Counted from the stretch's first letter, positions 21,216 through 32,021 are shown. The stretch is 64,000 nt of DNA from Mycobacterium genavense ATCC 51234 (GCF_000526915.1 NZ_JAGZ01000006.1:186001-250000), one strand, 5' to 3'. The notes: generated by a model not told the origin, from the letters alone. Numbers and translations are program-made.

Positions 21216-21394
21216 TCCCAAATGCTGACATTCCGGCACAAACGGCCGCATCGGCGGCTGGCTTTACCCGGATGCGAAGTAACCGCGGCGGTACCTATCA
21301 AAATGAGGTGCTTGCCGGTGGGATGGAACCGGACGTCGGCTCAGGTTGAGCGTAGGTAGCCCGGCGACGCCGGGGTTCAGAAAGGCTGGGGAGC

Positions 21395-22233
21395 GTGACC
21401 GACTCGACGAGCGAGTCCGCGGCCGCCGCGGCTTCGGCGACGGTGCGCATCGGCGTTCACCTGTGGGCGGGCGGGACGCCGGACTACGCGACATGGCGCC
21501 AGGCGGTGCTGCATGCCGAAGAACTCGGCGCCGACGCCATTTTCGGCTACGACCACTTTCACAAGCCGTTCATCGACATCGTCGACGGCGTGCCGCAGCT
21601 GCAGGATGAGCAGCCCGAGGTCAACAACTTCGAAGCGTGGACCGCCCTGGCGTCGTGGGGCGAGATCACCAGTCGCGCCGAGATCAGCCTGCTCGTCAGC
21701 GGAATGCCGTACCGCAACCCCGACCTGGTCGCGGATATGGCTGGCACGGTCGATCACATCAGTGGAGGGCGGTTGATCCTGGGGCTTGGCGCCGGCTGGT
21801 ATCCGCACGACTTCATCGCCTACGGCTACGCATACGGGACCGTGAGATCGAGGATGGACCAGTTCGACGAGGGCCTGCAGCGCATCGAATATCGGCTCAA
21901 CCATCTGACTCCCAGCCCGTTGCGGCAGATCCCGATTTTGATCGGGGGAGGCGGTGAGCGACGCACCATTCCCGCGGCGGCGCGGCACGCCCATATCTGG
22001 CACAGCTTCGAACCCATCGACGAGATCCGCCGCAAAAACGAACTCCTCAAGCGGCTCGCGACCGAGGCCGGGCGCGACGAGGCCCGCATCGAGCGCGCAA
22101 TGGCCTGGACGCCAAGACCGCCGACGCCTTCCTCGACGAGGGCGTCACGTTGTTCACCACCGAGATCCACCCTGACGACAACGGGTACGACTTCTCCGAG
22201 CTGGAGGCGATGCTCGCCTGGCGCGGGCAATAA
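21395..22233 (+). pseudogene. LLM-class (luciferase-like) F420-dependent oxidoreductase, C-terminal frameshift
   Basis: GTG 21395 starts a protein with the luciferase-like TIM barrel: VRIGVHLWAGGTPDYATW, AIFGYDHFHKPF, LVSGMPYRNPDLVADMAGTV and GRLILGLGAGWYPHDF. After ERAMAWT (about 22107) one base is missing. The correct ending AKTADAFLDEGVTLFTTEI to LAWRGQ, stop 22231-22233, is in the next frame. The last 45 residues, about 16 percent of the enzyme, are therefore scrambled. Family members transfer hydride from F420H2; the substrate is unknown. Confidence 0.87.
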
Positions 22234-22333
22234 GCGGCTCGCTACCAGCCGCGGATGAACATCTGATTTGCAACAGAAAACCGATGCGGCCCCTCGGCTG
22301 CGGATAGGTCGCGACAGTGGAAGTATCACCGGG

Positions 22334-23815
22334 GTGGCCGAGAAGAACCCGCAAACGATCTCTTACCCGGCGCCGGAATCGCGTCCGCGCCGCCACGACT
22401 ACGCTCCGCTCGACCCCCATGTCATCGTCCTATTCGGCGCGACCGGGGATCTGGCCAAGCGCAAGCTGATTTCCGGGCTGGCCTATCTGGATCAGTCCGA
22501 GTTGGCACCCGACATCCAAATCGTCGCGACGTCGCTGGAGGATCTGAGCGACGACGAGTTTCGGGATATCGCCAAGAACGCGATCGATTCGTACGGCACC
22601 CACAAACTCACCCCCGAGCAGTGGGCCGATTTCTCCAAGATCGTGCGCTACGTCCCGTAGGGTGCCGGGCCGGCGGCACTGGCCGCCGCGGTCGCCGACG
22701 CCGAGGCGAACCTGGGCCCGAACGTGCGGCGCCTGCATTACCTGTCCGTCCCGCCGAAAGCGGCGCGCGACGTGATCACCATGCTGCGCGACGCGAACCT
22801 CGTCGAGCGCTCCCGGGTCGTCATGGAAAAGCCGTTCGGCACCAACTTGGAAAGCGCGGTGGCCCTCAACGACTTCTTGCACGAGACGTTCGACGAATCC
22901 CAGATTTTCCGCATCGACCACTTCCTCGGCAAGGAAGCCGCCCAGAACATCCTGGCATTCCGGTTCGCCAACGGCCTGTTCGAGCCAATCTGGAACCGCA
23001 ACTTCATCGACCACATCCAGATCTACATCCCCGAAACACTCGGGCTGGATCAACCGGCGAACTTCTACGAAAGCACCGGCGCTTACAAAGACATGGTGGT
23101 CACCCACCTGTTCCAGGTAATGGCGTTCGTGGTGATGGATCCGCCGACGGCCCTGGAGCCCTATGCCATCAGCGAAGAGAAGAACAAGGTGTTCCGCTCG
23201 ATGCTGCCGGTGAAGTGCGCCGACGTGGTGCGTGGCCAGTACAACGGGTACCGCGGGGAGCCCGGCGTGGCAAGCGATTCCGACACCGAGACGTTCATCG
23301 CTCTCAAGGTCGGCATCGACAACTGGCGCTGGGCCGGGGTGCCGATTTATCTGCGCACCGGCAAGAAGATGGCGGAGGGCATCCGCATCATCTCGATCGC
23401 ATTCAAAGAGGCGCCGCGCAGCATGTTCCCGCCCGGGTCGGGGGTAGGGACCCAGGGCCCCGACCAGCTCACGTTCGATCTTGCTGACAACTCCAAGGTT
23501 TCGCTGTCGTTCTACGGCAAGCGGCCGGGGCCGGGGATGAAACTCGACAAGATGTCGATGCAGTTCTCGTCTCGAGAGATCGACACCGCGGACCAGACGC
23601 TGGAGGCTTACGAGCGGCTCATTCTCGATGCGATGCGCAGTGACCACACGCTGTTCACCACCGCCGAGGGCATCGAATCACTATGGGAGCGTTCGCAGGA
23701 ACTCCTCAGCGACCCGCCCGCGGTCAAGGTGTACCCGCCGGGAAGTTGGGGGCCCAACGCGATTCATCAGTTGATCGCACCCAATGCGTGGCGGTTGCCG
23801 TTCGGGCGGGGTTAG
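22334..23815 (+). pseudogene. zwf: Glucose-6-phosphate dehydrogenase, amber codon at about residue 109
   Basis: From GTG 22334 the same frame runs to 23815 with one TAG at 22658-22660 (RYVP-stop-GAGPAALAA). Intact zwf genes have an amino acid there, probably Gln, so one C-to-T change explains it. NADP motif GATGDLAKRKL, substrate motif RIDHFLGKEAAQNI with the catalytic His region, and C-terminal WGPNAIHQLIAPNAWRLP are all present. A restart after the stop would lack the Rossmann NADP site, so no active enzyme is expected. The product would be about 493 residues. It feeds the pentose-phosphate pathway; other G6PD paralogs may exist outside the window. Confidence 0.9.
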
Positions 23816-23850
23816 CGCGAAGCGAGAACCTGATCGCAGCGGGGCACGCG

Positions 23851-25108
23851 TCAATACACCATCCAGGACAGCACCGACGCTTGCAGCCCGGACAGGACGC
23901 AGATAAAGGCCAGGAACACCAAGCTCCACAACACGACTCGGCGGAAGATGTCGCCCTCTTTTCCGTGCAGTTCGACCGCGGCGGCCGCGATCGCGAGGTT
24001 TTGCGGCGAGATGATCTTGCCCAGCACACCACCGGAGCTGTTGCCCGCGGCCATCAGCAGCGGCGAGAGCCCCGCCTTGGCCGCGGCGGTTACCTGCAGT
24101 GCACCGAACAGGGAGTTCGACGAGGTGTCGGACCCGGTCACCGCCACACCCAGCCAGCCCAGAATGGGAGAGAGCATCGCGAAGGCGCCGCCCGCCCCGG
24201 CCATCCAGGTGCCCAGCGTGATGGTCTGACCGGAGGCGTTCATCACGAAAGCCAGTGCCAGCACTGCCATTACGGTGAGGATTGCCCAACGAAGCCGATA
24301 CAGTGTCGCGCCGTAGGCCTTGATCGCAGCGCCCACCGGCAGGCGCAGCACCACCATCGCAACGATGCCTGCCACCAGCATCTGGGTGCCCGGGGTGGTC
24401 AGCAGGTTGAAGGTGAAATTCGGCAGCGTGGACGGGGTGCCCTTGGCCGTCAGCAGATGCAGTCCCGGCCAGTGCACGGTGTAGGTCGCGCCGTCCAGAT
24501 ACCGCTTCACCGCCGGGATCTGGCAGATCACGAAGATGGCAATGATGATCGCGTACGGCGCGTATGCGCGGACGATCTCGACGCGTGACTCGCCTCGCCC
24601 CAGGCTCGCTTCGAATTCGGGGGCATCGTGTCGGAAGCGCCGCCCGCCACGACGACAGCGGCGCGGGTGCGGTCTGCGGACGCCGGAGACGTAGCAGTAA
24701 CACCACTGCGCCGGCCGATAGCAGTGCTGCCACGACGTCGGTCAGCGGTACCGAGACGTAGTTCGACGTGGCGAATTGGCCGACTCCGAACACCGCGCCG
24801 GCGGTCAGTGCCGCGGGCCACGTCTCCCGGATTCCGCGTCGACCGTCGACGATGGCCACCAGGGCCAGCGGGACGAACAGTGCCATGATGGGGGTTTGAC
24901 GCCCGACCATCGCGCCGAGCGCGTCGCTGGACAATCCGGATACCTTGCCGAGCACGATGACTGGTGTGGCCATCGCGCCGTAGGCTACCGGCGCGATGTT
25001 GGCAACGAGGGCGAGCACGGCGGCCTTGAGCGGCTTGAAGCCCAGGGCAAGCAACATCACCGAGGTGACCGCGACCGGCGCGCCGAACCCCGCCAGCGCT
25101 TCGAGTAG
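23851..25108 (-). pseudogene. lldP: L-lactate permease, 5'-truncated and frameshifted
   Basis: Homology starts abruptly at LLEALAGFGAPVAVTS, the conserved mid-N-terminal LldP motif, directly after a stop at 25109-25111, so roughly the first 130 residues are absent. The permease continues through GAMATPVIVLGKVSG and LTDVVAALLSAGAVVLLL, shifts frame near 24650, then resumes as YAPYAIIIAIFVICQIPAV and runs to the normal end VLSGLQASVLSWMVY. Lactate/proton symport would be lost. It lies tail to tail with zwf, 35 bp apart. Confidence 0.87.
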
Positions 25109-25184
25109 TCACCGCATCCAGGCGATCATCATCGCATTCTCGTTCGGCGCAGATCGTCGCTCACGCGGCCGTGACGTCGGAGTA

Positions 25185-25386
25185 TCAAATGCCGTCGTTG
25201 TGGCCGCTGGGCTTGCAGGTTGCCGACGGTGTAGTCGATGGTGCCCCCATTACTGGAAATCTCCGCCATCTGGCCGAATTGCAGCACTTGTGGATCCGCG
25301 AATTCCGGTGTCGCCGCGACAACTCCGGCCCCCGCCAATAGAACTGTTGCTGCCACCGTTTTCGATGCAATGTGTGAGAACGCCAT
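25185..25386 (-). pseudogene. Truncated DUF1942 (MPT63-like) secreted protein remnant
   Basis: The start MAFSHIASKTVAATVLLAG with an Ala-rich signal and EFADPQVLQFGQMAEISS resembles secreted DUF1942 antigens (Rv1926c/MPT63 class). After IDYTVGNLQ an extra A (about 25205) shifts the frame; PSGHNDGI follows, then a stop. The remaining two thirds of the domain are gone, apparently lost together with the 5' part of lldP. Confidence 0.68.
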
Positions 25387-25558
25387 TTCGAGCTCCCCTC
25401 GTGAGGTGCCGGCTGTCGAAAGGCCGCAGCCGATTCACAGGTGAGTTCTATCCAGAGTTCGAAATTTCAAACCTGAAGTTCGCCTGCTCGGGCGCTCGGC
25501 CGGCCGCGACTGCCGGCCGCGTAAGTTGTTCGGAGCCCGCGCCACCCGAGAGGAAGCC

Positions 25559-26167
25559 ATGACAACGATCGGATACCGCCGCGCAACGGCTGTCGGTTTG
25601 GCCGTCGCCGGGCTTATCGCTGCGGGCTGCGGCAACAGCAAGAGCGTCGACGCGTCGGCACCGCGTCAGGCCAAGGTGAGCGCCACCTGTACTTCTCACG
25701 CGCCGGCTCTGCCCACGGAGGTGAAGCTCGTCGGGGTGGACGACGTCGAGGTGACGCTGACGGGGCCGATCGCCGCCAAATACTCGTCGGCCACCAACAG
25801 TCAGAGGCAGGCTCTCGGCAAGCCGCTGACGGGTGACCGCAACGCGGGGACGCGGGAGAGCGGCGTCGTGTTCCAGCAGTTCCAGGGCGGCGCGATCATC
25901 GCGAAGAACAACCAGGTCGGTACGCCCGCATACATCGTCGTGGGCAAGATCCGCGAGGCCTGGAATGTCCCACGCGGTCCGGACGGCACGCCCACTGTCA
26001 CCGGCACCAACGGTTCGGCAGGTCCGCTGGGTTTGCCCACCAGCGATGTGAATGTCGTCGGCGACTTGCAGGTGTCGACCTTCGAGCACGGCAAGATCGA
26101 GTACAACCCGACGACCGACCAGGTTGCGGTGACAGTAGACGGCAAGGTCGTGCCATCCGGGCTCTAG
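25559..26167 (+). CDS. Lipoprotein with LGFP-type repeat
   Basis: ATG 25559 follows GAGAGGAAG. The 202-residue product has a lipoprotein signal ending LIAAGC (lipobox), so it should be acylated and anchored to the envelope. NGSAGPLGLPTSDVNVVG is an LGFP repeat, a motif found in actinobacterial cell-wall proteins such as those acting on mycolate or arabinogalactan. No catalytic residues are visible. The gene stands intact among several pseudogenes and converges with the DUF1906 gene. Confidence 0.86.
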   Translation: MTTIGYRRATAVGLAVAGLIAAGCGNSKSVDASAPRQAKVSATCTSHAPALPTEVKLVGVDDVEVTLTGPIAAKYSSATNSQRQALGKPLTGDRNAGTRESGVVFQQFQGGAIIAKNNQVGTPAYIVVGKIREAWNVPRGPDGTPTVTGTNGSAGPLGLPTSDVNVVGDLQVSTFEHGKIEYNPTTDQVAVTVDGKVVPSGL

Positions 26168-26184
26168 CTCGAATTGCGGCGCCG

Positions 26185-27012
26185 CTACCGCACGTCACCA
26201 GGTGGATGGCCGCCATGGAGGCTCCACTGGCCGCAATCGGGAGCCAGGACGTCGTTGACGTCCACTTCGAGTCCGCCGACCTTCGGCCCCGGATTGGACG
26301 CAGTGCTCACGACCCGCTGGTAGAGAACGGCGGCGGGGTGGACCTGATTGCCGGACCAGGCTCGAGTTTGCCACAGCCACCGGCGGCCGGGTGTGCTCGA
26401 ACACCCGACAACGCCATCGGCCGCGGCCCACTGGCACACCCGGATGCCTCCGTAGACGCCGGTGCGTTGAACCCCGAGAACCGAGTTGATTCCGCGAAAC
26501 CATTGCAGCGCAGTGCGATTCCAGGTGTCGCGATTAATGTCCTCGTCGATGGTGAAGAAAATTGGCGCGCTCTGGCCGCCGCCTGCCGCGGTGTGCAGTT
26601 GCCAGGCGGTGCGCGCGTCCGCGACGCCGCCCGCGTAGCCCCGGGTGAAGTCGGACGGTGCCGACCCTCCCGGCTTGCCGTATTGGTAGTTGCTGACGAT
26701 CACCAGGCCCGCGGCTTTCAATGAGTCGGCGTAGGACCGCGTGATCGGCTTGGCGCCAAACGATGAGCCGGGACGCGACTCCGAAACGTAGTTGACCACC
26801 CCGCTATAGCCGGCGGCCCGGATCTGCTGCGCCGGAATCTGGCGCGCGGCAAAGTCGATCAGTTGGGGAGGGGTGGCGGCGGCCGCCGCGGGCATGCCGC
26901 AAGCTACCGATGCGGCACCCAGACCGGCCAACGCGGCGGCGTACCGGAGCGCGTCGCGGCGGGAAACAGTTCGCAGTCGCACATCGCTAACCGGCGCGGG
27001 CACATTGTGCAT
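26185..27012 (-). CDS. DUF1906 (Rv2525c-like) Tat-secreted protein, intact paralog
   Basis: The 275-residue protein has a twin-arginine signal (SRRDALRYAAALAGLGAA) and the glycoside-hydrolase-like DUF1906 domain beginning PPQLIDFAARQIPAQQIRA. Internal landmarks are YSGVVNYVSESRPGSSF, SNYQYGKPGGSAP, FFTIDEDINRDTWN (acidic residues at the barrel mouth) and VNDVLAPDCGQWSL. M. tuberculosis Rv2525c is the named relative. It is the undamaged counterpart of the gene at 5608-6399; the two probably arose by duplication. Confidence 0.9.
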   Translation of the reverse strand: MHNVPAPVSDVRLRTVSRRDALRYAAALAGLGAASVACGMPAAAAATPPQLIDFAARQIPAQQIRAAGYSGVVNYVSESRPGSSFGAKPITRSYADSLKAAGLVIVSNYQYGKPGGSAPSDFTRGYAGGVADARTAWQLHTAAGGGQSAPIFFTIDEDINRDTWNRTALQWFRGINSVLGVQRTGVYGGIRVCQWAAADGVVGCSSTPGRRWLWQTRAWSGNQVHPAAVLYQRVVSTASNPGPKVGGLEVDVNDVLAPDCGQWSLHGGHPPGDVR

Positions 27013-27160
27013 CGCGCGATGTTAACGATGTGACCGTTGTTACCGATAGACCTGCGCTAGCCGAAACGCGGTTGCAGTCCCTAATGGATATCCAACGGTG
27101 ACCGTTCGGCTATCGCTTCACGCCGCGACGAAAGAACTCGGCGTGGGTATTTCCGGATCG

Positions 27161-27652
27161 TCAGCTGCGCGCGTCGTCGGCGGAGGAGTCGTCGTTTGCG
27201 GCCACGTGGTGCAGGACCCGCTCGTTGAGGGTGGCCATCATGTCGAGTTCAGCAGGGGTAAGCAGGTCGATGAAGTTCCGGCGGACGTCCGCCACATGCC
27301 CCGGCGCGGCCTTCTCGATCGCGGCGCGGCCAGCCGGCAGCAGGCAGACCATGGTGCTGCGGGCGTCGTCGGGGTTGGGTTCGCGGCAGATCAGCCCGGC
27401 CTCCTGCATGCGCCGCACGTGATGGGAGACGCGACTCTTCTCCCAACCCAGCGCGGTGCACAGGTCGCGCGCGGGCATGCGGTCCCCGTCGAGAGCCGAG
27501 AGCACCGCGAGGACCTCGTAGTCGGACCCGGATATACCCGATTCCTGCAGGCGCCGGTTCAGGTGCGCGACGAGTTGGTGATGCGCGTGCATGAAGGCGC
27601 GCCAGGCCCGGTCTTCGCGGGCGTTCAACCAGTTCGGTTCCATCGAGCGCAT
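27161..27652 (-). CDS. MarR-family regulator
   Basis: From ATG 27652 (MRSMEPNWLNARED) the 163-residue winged-helix protein contains GISGSDYEVLAVLSALDG, DLCTALGWEKSRVSHHVRRM (recognition helix) and the wing ICREPNPDDARSTMVCL. ATG 27643 is an alternative start. A perfect 12-bp palindrome lies 14 bp upstream and suggests autoregulation. The neighbouring gene upstream is a GMC remnant, so the regulator may have lost its target. Confidence 0.9.
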   Translation of the reverse strand: MRSMEPNWLNAREDRAWRAFMHAHHQLVAHLNRRLQESGISGSDYEVLAVLSALDGDRMPARDLCTALGWEKSRVSHHVRRMQEAGLICREPNPDDARSTMVCLLPAGRAAIEKAAPGHVADVRRNFIDLLTPAELDMMATLNERVLHHVAANDDSSADDARS

Positions 27653-27665
27653 ACTACCCAATTGG

Positions 27666-27677
27666 TTGATGCATCAT
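27666..27677. promoter_or_regulatory. MarR operator-like palindrome
   Basis: TTGATGCATCAA is a perfect 12-bp palindrome immediately upstream of the MarR gene, matching the TTGNNNNNNCAA-type sites of the family. Confidence 0.65.
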
Positions 27678-27734
27678 CAAATCTCCATAATGGAGTAGTC
27701 GACCTCTTCGGTCGGTAACCAGATCGCGGAACTA

Positions 27735-28113
<379 letters not shown>

Positions 28114-28291
28114 TCACTATCAGAGCTAACCTATGCCTCGGCGCCCGATACGGGAGCATGATTGTGTGCCGTGACCGTTAAGGATCGTTACCACAATCGT
28201 GATCTCGCACTCGTATCGTGAATACACGGAGAAGGCCAATACTTTCGACATCCCGACAACGCCTACCGGCGTTTGGGCCCTGGGGGCTGAT

Positions 28292-28528
28292 ATGACCACC
28301 TCAATCGCCGCGCACGACGTCGTCGACCAAGACGCGGCCGACGATCTCCTTTTGGCGGTTGCAAGTTTGAATGCCGTCGGCCGTCCACGGGGCGCCGGTC
28401 TCGTCGAATCGAAGCCGCGCTGGCGGCTCACGGAGGAAGAGATCGTGCGCGCGTCGGTCACGGTGATTTTGGTGGCCCTGGTGACAGTGATTGGCGTCTC
28501 CGCAAGCGCGATCTTGTCGATGGGTTAG
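28292..28528 (+). CDS. Small membrane protein of unknown function
   Basis: ATG 28292 gives 78 residues, mostly polar (MTTSIAAHDVVDQDAADDLL), ending in one transmembrane helix (VTVILVALVTVIGVSASAIL). A GGGGGCTGAT stretch just upstream could act as ribosome site. No family recognised. It lies at the left edge of the dormancy-gene island and may belong to it. Confidence 0.55.
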   Translation: MTTSIAAHDVVDQDAADDLLLAVASLNAVGRPRGAGLVESKPRWRLTEEEIVRASVTVILVALVTVIGVSASAILSMG

Positions 28529-28938
28529 CGGCGGGTGCCGCAACGGCCGGCTTCGCGGTGGCATCACTCCAGGTACGACCCCGGTGGGGGAGCACTTGAC
28601 CAGGCAGTGGTCGTCGGCAGTGGGTTTCTGGGCGCGGCGATCTCCGAACAGGCTGTAGATGCCATGTGCAGCAACGGCTTTGACTTCGTGGGTGGGCACT
28701 CAAGGTCGGGGTGCCGGTGAGCGGCATGCCGAACGCATAGCTACCTGCGAGCCCGGAGAAAGCCCTGGACGCGACATCGCCGCCGAGAGGCAGCCAAAAC
28801 CGCAGGACGGGTTTCAATGTGCAGGGTTCTTACGTGACATAATGTCGCTTATCGGCACAATTATCTATCGGCGGGCAGGTTTGGGCAAACCACCAATTGT
28901 GAGTTGCGCTTCGATTGCTCCAGCAGCCAGCGAGCTGG
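28529..28938. other. Non-coding or decayed interval
   Basis: No open frame here has recognisable homology or good codon structure. It probably holds the missing 3' part of the universal stress gene that ends abruptly at 28939, decayed beyond recognition. Confidence 0.4.
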
Positions 28939-29345
28939 CTAGTCACAGCAGAGCACCCGCCTCAACAACTCAACATCCGTCGTGATACTTGTTCTTGCCA
29001 ACCAGCGAGGCGCTCGGCAAGGATCTCCAGCCCTTTGGCCTCGCTGTCCGCGCCAATCCGTTCCGAGCATCGGAAATACTCCCACGTCGCTCCACGCGTG
29101 CAGCGCCACCAGCTCAACCCCTCTTCGGGAGGCCTCATCGAACGCCAAAGCGGTAGCTGCTTCCGAGGCCGGCGACCCGTCGACACCCAGTAGCACCGGC
29201 GCAGCAGGGTCAGGGGCCGCGCCATTGTAGGTATGAATGACCGCAACCGGGCAGTGGGCGTGATGAACCAGCGACGTGGTGACCGAGCCCAGCAAGCAGC
29301 CGTCCCAACGCTCCGAGTCCCTGGCTGCCGGCCACGACCATCCAG
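28939..29345 (-). pseudogene. Universal stress protein fragment
   Basis: The fragment begins MVVAGSQGLGALGRLL, the ATP-loop end of a first Usp domain, slips frame and continues LGSVTTSLVHHAHCPVAVIH. A second Usp domain starts PVLLGVDGSPASEAATALAF and shifts again near 29010 (EAKGLEILAERLAGWQEQ in another frame). Both the 5' half of domain 1 and the 3' half of domain 2 are missing. Tandem-Usp proteins (Rv2005c, Rv2028c types) are typical DosR-regulon members. Confidence 0.82.
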
Positions 29346-29860
29346 GCGTGTCCAGCACATCGGGTAGCTCGACCTCGATGTGGTGAACGGCTCCGTAATA
29401 CGTTGGCTTGCAACACCAACCGAGATCGAACAGCACCGCAAGCATGAGATGGTTTTCGCTCAAAACATCGGCCACGAACCGCTTGATTCCGTGTGCCCGA
29501 GCGACGTGCGCGACATGCTTGATCAGGGCGGTTCCCACGCCGAGTGAATGATCTTCATGGGCGACCGCGACCGCGACTTCAGCGACTTTGGGGTCATCGA
29601 CGACGACGTAGTGTTGCCACACCGATCAATTGGTCGGCGTCGAATGCACCGAGCGAGTACCGATCGTGGGACGGCTCGGTAATCGTTTGTACGAGGTGCT
29701 CGAGATCGATTTGGTTCAGCGTAAAGAACCGGTAGTACCGCTCGAAGTCGGTAAGGTGTTGATGCAGTGCCAGCGTCGCCTCGGCGTCTTCGGGGGTGAG
29801 GTTCCGCAACGACACCATCCGCCCGTCGACCAGTTGAGCCGTAGCGGAGTATTCCGCCAA
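29346..29860 (-). pseudogene. GNAT acetyltransferase, frameshifted and fused to a stress-protein remnant
   Basis: ATG 29860 starts MAEYSATAQLVDGRMVSLRN. LTPEDAEATLALHQHL and the N-terminal GNAT strands follow, then a shift near 29620 (GVATLRRRR versus YVVVDDPKVAEVAVAV). The acetyl-CoA loop HSLGVGTALIKHVAHVARA and SENHLMLAVLFDLGW (motif B) are in the second frame. The gene stops matching at ELPDVLDTPGW and runs straight into the Usp fragment, indicating a deletion that joined two genes. Confidence 0.8.
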
Positions 29861-30021
29861 TTGATGGCCTCATGCCCCCTCCTTACGGCCGACCGCGGAC
29901 ATGTGTGTTTGGCTTGAACACAACGCTATTCGCGGTTCGCTCGGCCCGGCAGGGCCGTTAGAACCCCACCGCGGTGCCATTGGTCCCGCGCGCGTAACGC
30001 CGTGAGGGAATTCACCGCGCC

Positions 30022-31734
30022 TCAGCGACCGGGCAGCGGGGCCGTCCAGCGGATTCGGGTGCCCCCATCCGCTGCATTGCCGACGTCACAGCGACCGCCG
30101 ACCTGTTCGGCGCGGTACAGCATATTCGCCAGACCGCTGCGGCGGCGATTGTCAGCGGGGATGCCACAACCGTTGTCGGTGACATCGATCGTCAACATGT
30201 CCCCGACATCGACCTCAACCGTGAGACGTGAAGCGCCAGAGTGGCGAACCGCGTTACTGACCGCTTCAGCGGTGACTGCTTCGGCGTGGTCGGCGAGCTC
30301 GCCGCCGATGGCACTCGTCGGCCCGTGCATCCGAACCGTGGTGACGATGTCGCGACCTTCGGTGAGGTCGGCAACCGCTCGTTGGATTCGGTTCCGGAAT
30401 CCGCCGCCGTTTCCGAGTGGCGTTTTCAACTGGAAAATGGTGGTGCGGATCTCCTCGATGATTGTTTGGAGATCATCGAGGGTGCGGTTCAGCCGGTCGG
30501 CAACCTCCGCTGAACGCACCCGGGCCATTGTGCCTTGCAGATCCGTCCCCGCTGCGAACAGCCGCTGGATGACATGGTCATGCAGGTCGTGGGCAATGCG
30601 CTCGCGCTCGGCCACCAGCGTTAGTTGGCGCGTGTTTTCGCGGCCCGACGCGAGCATCAGCGCTATCGCGGCATGTGTCGCGAAATCGCTTACCAGATTG
30701 AGGTAACTGTGATCGAACGGCGGCCCTTCCGGGCTGCGGGCAACGACGATGACTCCGGCGATGTGATCGTCGGTCCGCAACGGCATCAAGATTGCGCTTC
30801 GCTGGCCGAGGTCGGTGAACGACTGGATCGGGTAGCTCAGAGCTTCGGTGATCTGTGGTTCACCGGACCGGAATACCACCCCGCTCGTGGAATCATCCAC
30901 TGGATTTCGTTGGCCGATAAGGTCTGAGGCATTCAACCCCACCGCTGCGGAGATAACCAGCGTTTCGATTTCGTCCACGGGCAAGTCGTCGTCGTCTGGA
31001 ACAAGCACAATCGCCTGCTCGGCTTCGGTTAGCACGCATACTTTTTCGGCGATCAACTGCAACGGGGCCCGGCTAGGTGCTTCGCTAGACAGAAGCGCGG
31101 CGGTGATTTCGCGGCTTGCCTCCATCCACTTCACCGCCGTCCGCTCCTGCGCGAACAGTTGCGCCTTGTCGATGGCGACCGCGGCAGCGAATGCCAGTGC
31201 ACGAGCGGCCATCTCGTCAGATTCGGAGAACAAGCGGTTGGGCTCGTCGTGAGTGAGATACAGATTGCCGAAGATCTTGCCCCGAATGGTGATCGGCACG
31301 CCGAGAAAAGCCCGCATCGGCGGATGGTGCGCGGGGAATCCGACCGCGGCCGGATGCTTCGTCAAATCGTCCAGACGCAATGCCGGCGTGTCATAAAACG
31401 ACAGGCTCAGAATTCCCTTGCCAACCGGCAGATGCCCGATCTGCCCCGCGTGGTCGGCCTCTATTCCGTCGTGGACAAACGACATCAACATCCCGTCGGC
31501 GTCGCGGATCGCTAGGGCGCCGTACGGGGCAGAAGTCAACTTCCGGGCCGCGCTGATGATGCGGCGCAGGGTTGCGTCCAGCTCGAGATCGGATCCGATC
31601 TCGACGAACACCTGAAGCAGTTGCTCCATCTGATCACGCGACGCCAGCAACTCGTCGAGTTGCTGGTGCATTCTGCTGACGAGCCCACGCTGGCCGAGTC
31701 CGGCAAAAGCCGAGTCACTATCACCGCTGACCAT
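30022..31734 (-). CDS. GAF-domain sensor histidine kinase, DevS/DosT-like
   Basis: From ATG 31734 (MVSGDSDSAFAG, GGAGG 10 bp upstream) the protein is 570 residues; a GTG at 31770 is an alternative. Two GAF domains occupy about residues 45-190 and 215-370. The first holds GFPAHHPPMRAFLGVP; its HPPM histidine aligns with the heme ligand of DevS/DosT, the redox, O2, NO and CO sensors of dormancy. The HisKA_3 box is RIAHDLHDHVIQRLF and the ATPase domain has EAVSNAVRHSGAS and VTDNGCGIP. It would phosphorylate DosR, but no response regulator adjoins, so it is an orphan kinase here. Confidence 0.92.
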   Translation of the reverse strand: MVSGDSDSAFAGLGQRGLVSRMHQQLDELLASRDQMEQLLQVFVEIGSDLELDATLRRIISAARKLTSAPYGALAIRDADGMLMSFVHDGIEADHAGQIGHLPVGKGILSLSFYDTPALRLDDLTKHPAAVGFPAHHPPMRAFLGVPITIRGKIFGNLYLTHDEPNRLFSESDEMAARALAFAAAVAIDKAQLFAQERTAVKWMEASREITAALLSSEAPSRAPLQLIAEKVCVLTEAEQAIVLVPDDDDLPVDEIETLVISAAVGLNASDLIGQRNPVDDSTSGVVFRSGEPQITEALSYPIQSFTDLGQRSAILMPLRTDDHIAGVIVVARSPEGPPFDHSYLNLVSDFATHAAIALMLASGRENTRQLTLVAERERIAHDLHDHVIQRLFAAGTDLQGTMARVRSAEVADRLNRTLDDLQTIIEEIRTTIFQLKTPLGNGGGFRNRIQRAVADLTEGRDIVTTVRMHGPTSAIGGELADHAEAVTAEAVSNAVRHSGASRLTVEVDVGDMLTIDVTDNGCGIPADNRRRSGLANMLYRAEQVGGRCDVGNAADGGTRIRWTAPLPGR

Positions 31735-32021
31735 TCGCCCGATACCTCCGGCTGTTCGGACCCCCGACACCTGCTCGTCGTCCAGCGCAACGTGCGCTTA
31801 GCGAGCAACGCGGAGACGCCATCGCCGAGTTTAATCGAATGGCAATAACTACCCAACAAATGCGGGATGCCCAAACCCCCATCCCGACGGCAAGCGCGCG
31901 CTCGATCGGGCCTGCTCAGGACGGTTTCGGCCGGCCGGCCCGGACGCGTCGGATGCCGAGCCTGCCCCGCCGATGACCTCGAGTTCGAGTCAACGCACGT
32001 GTCGACTCCGCTCGCTTGTCG

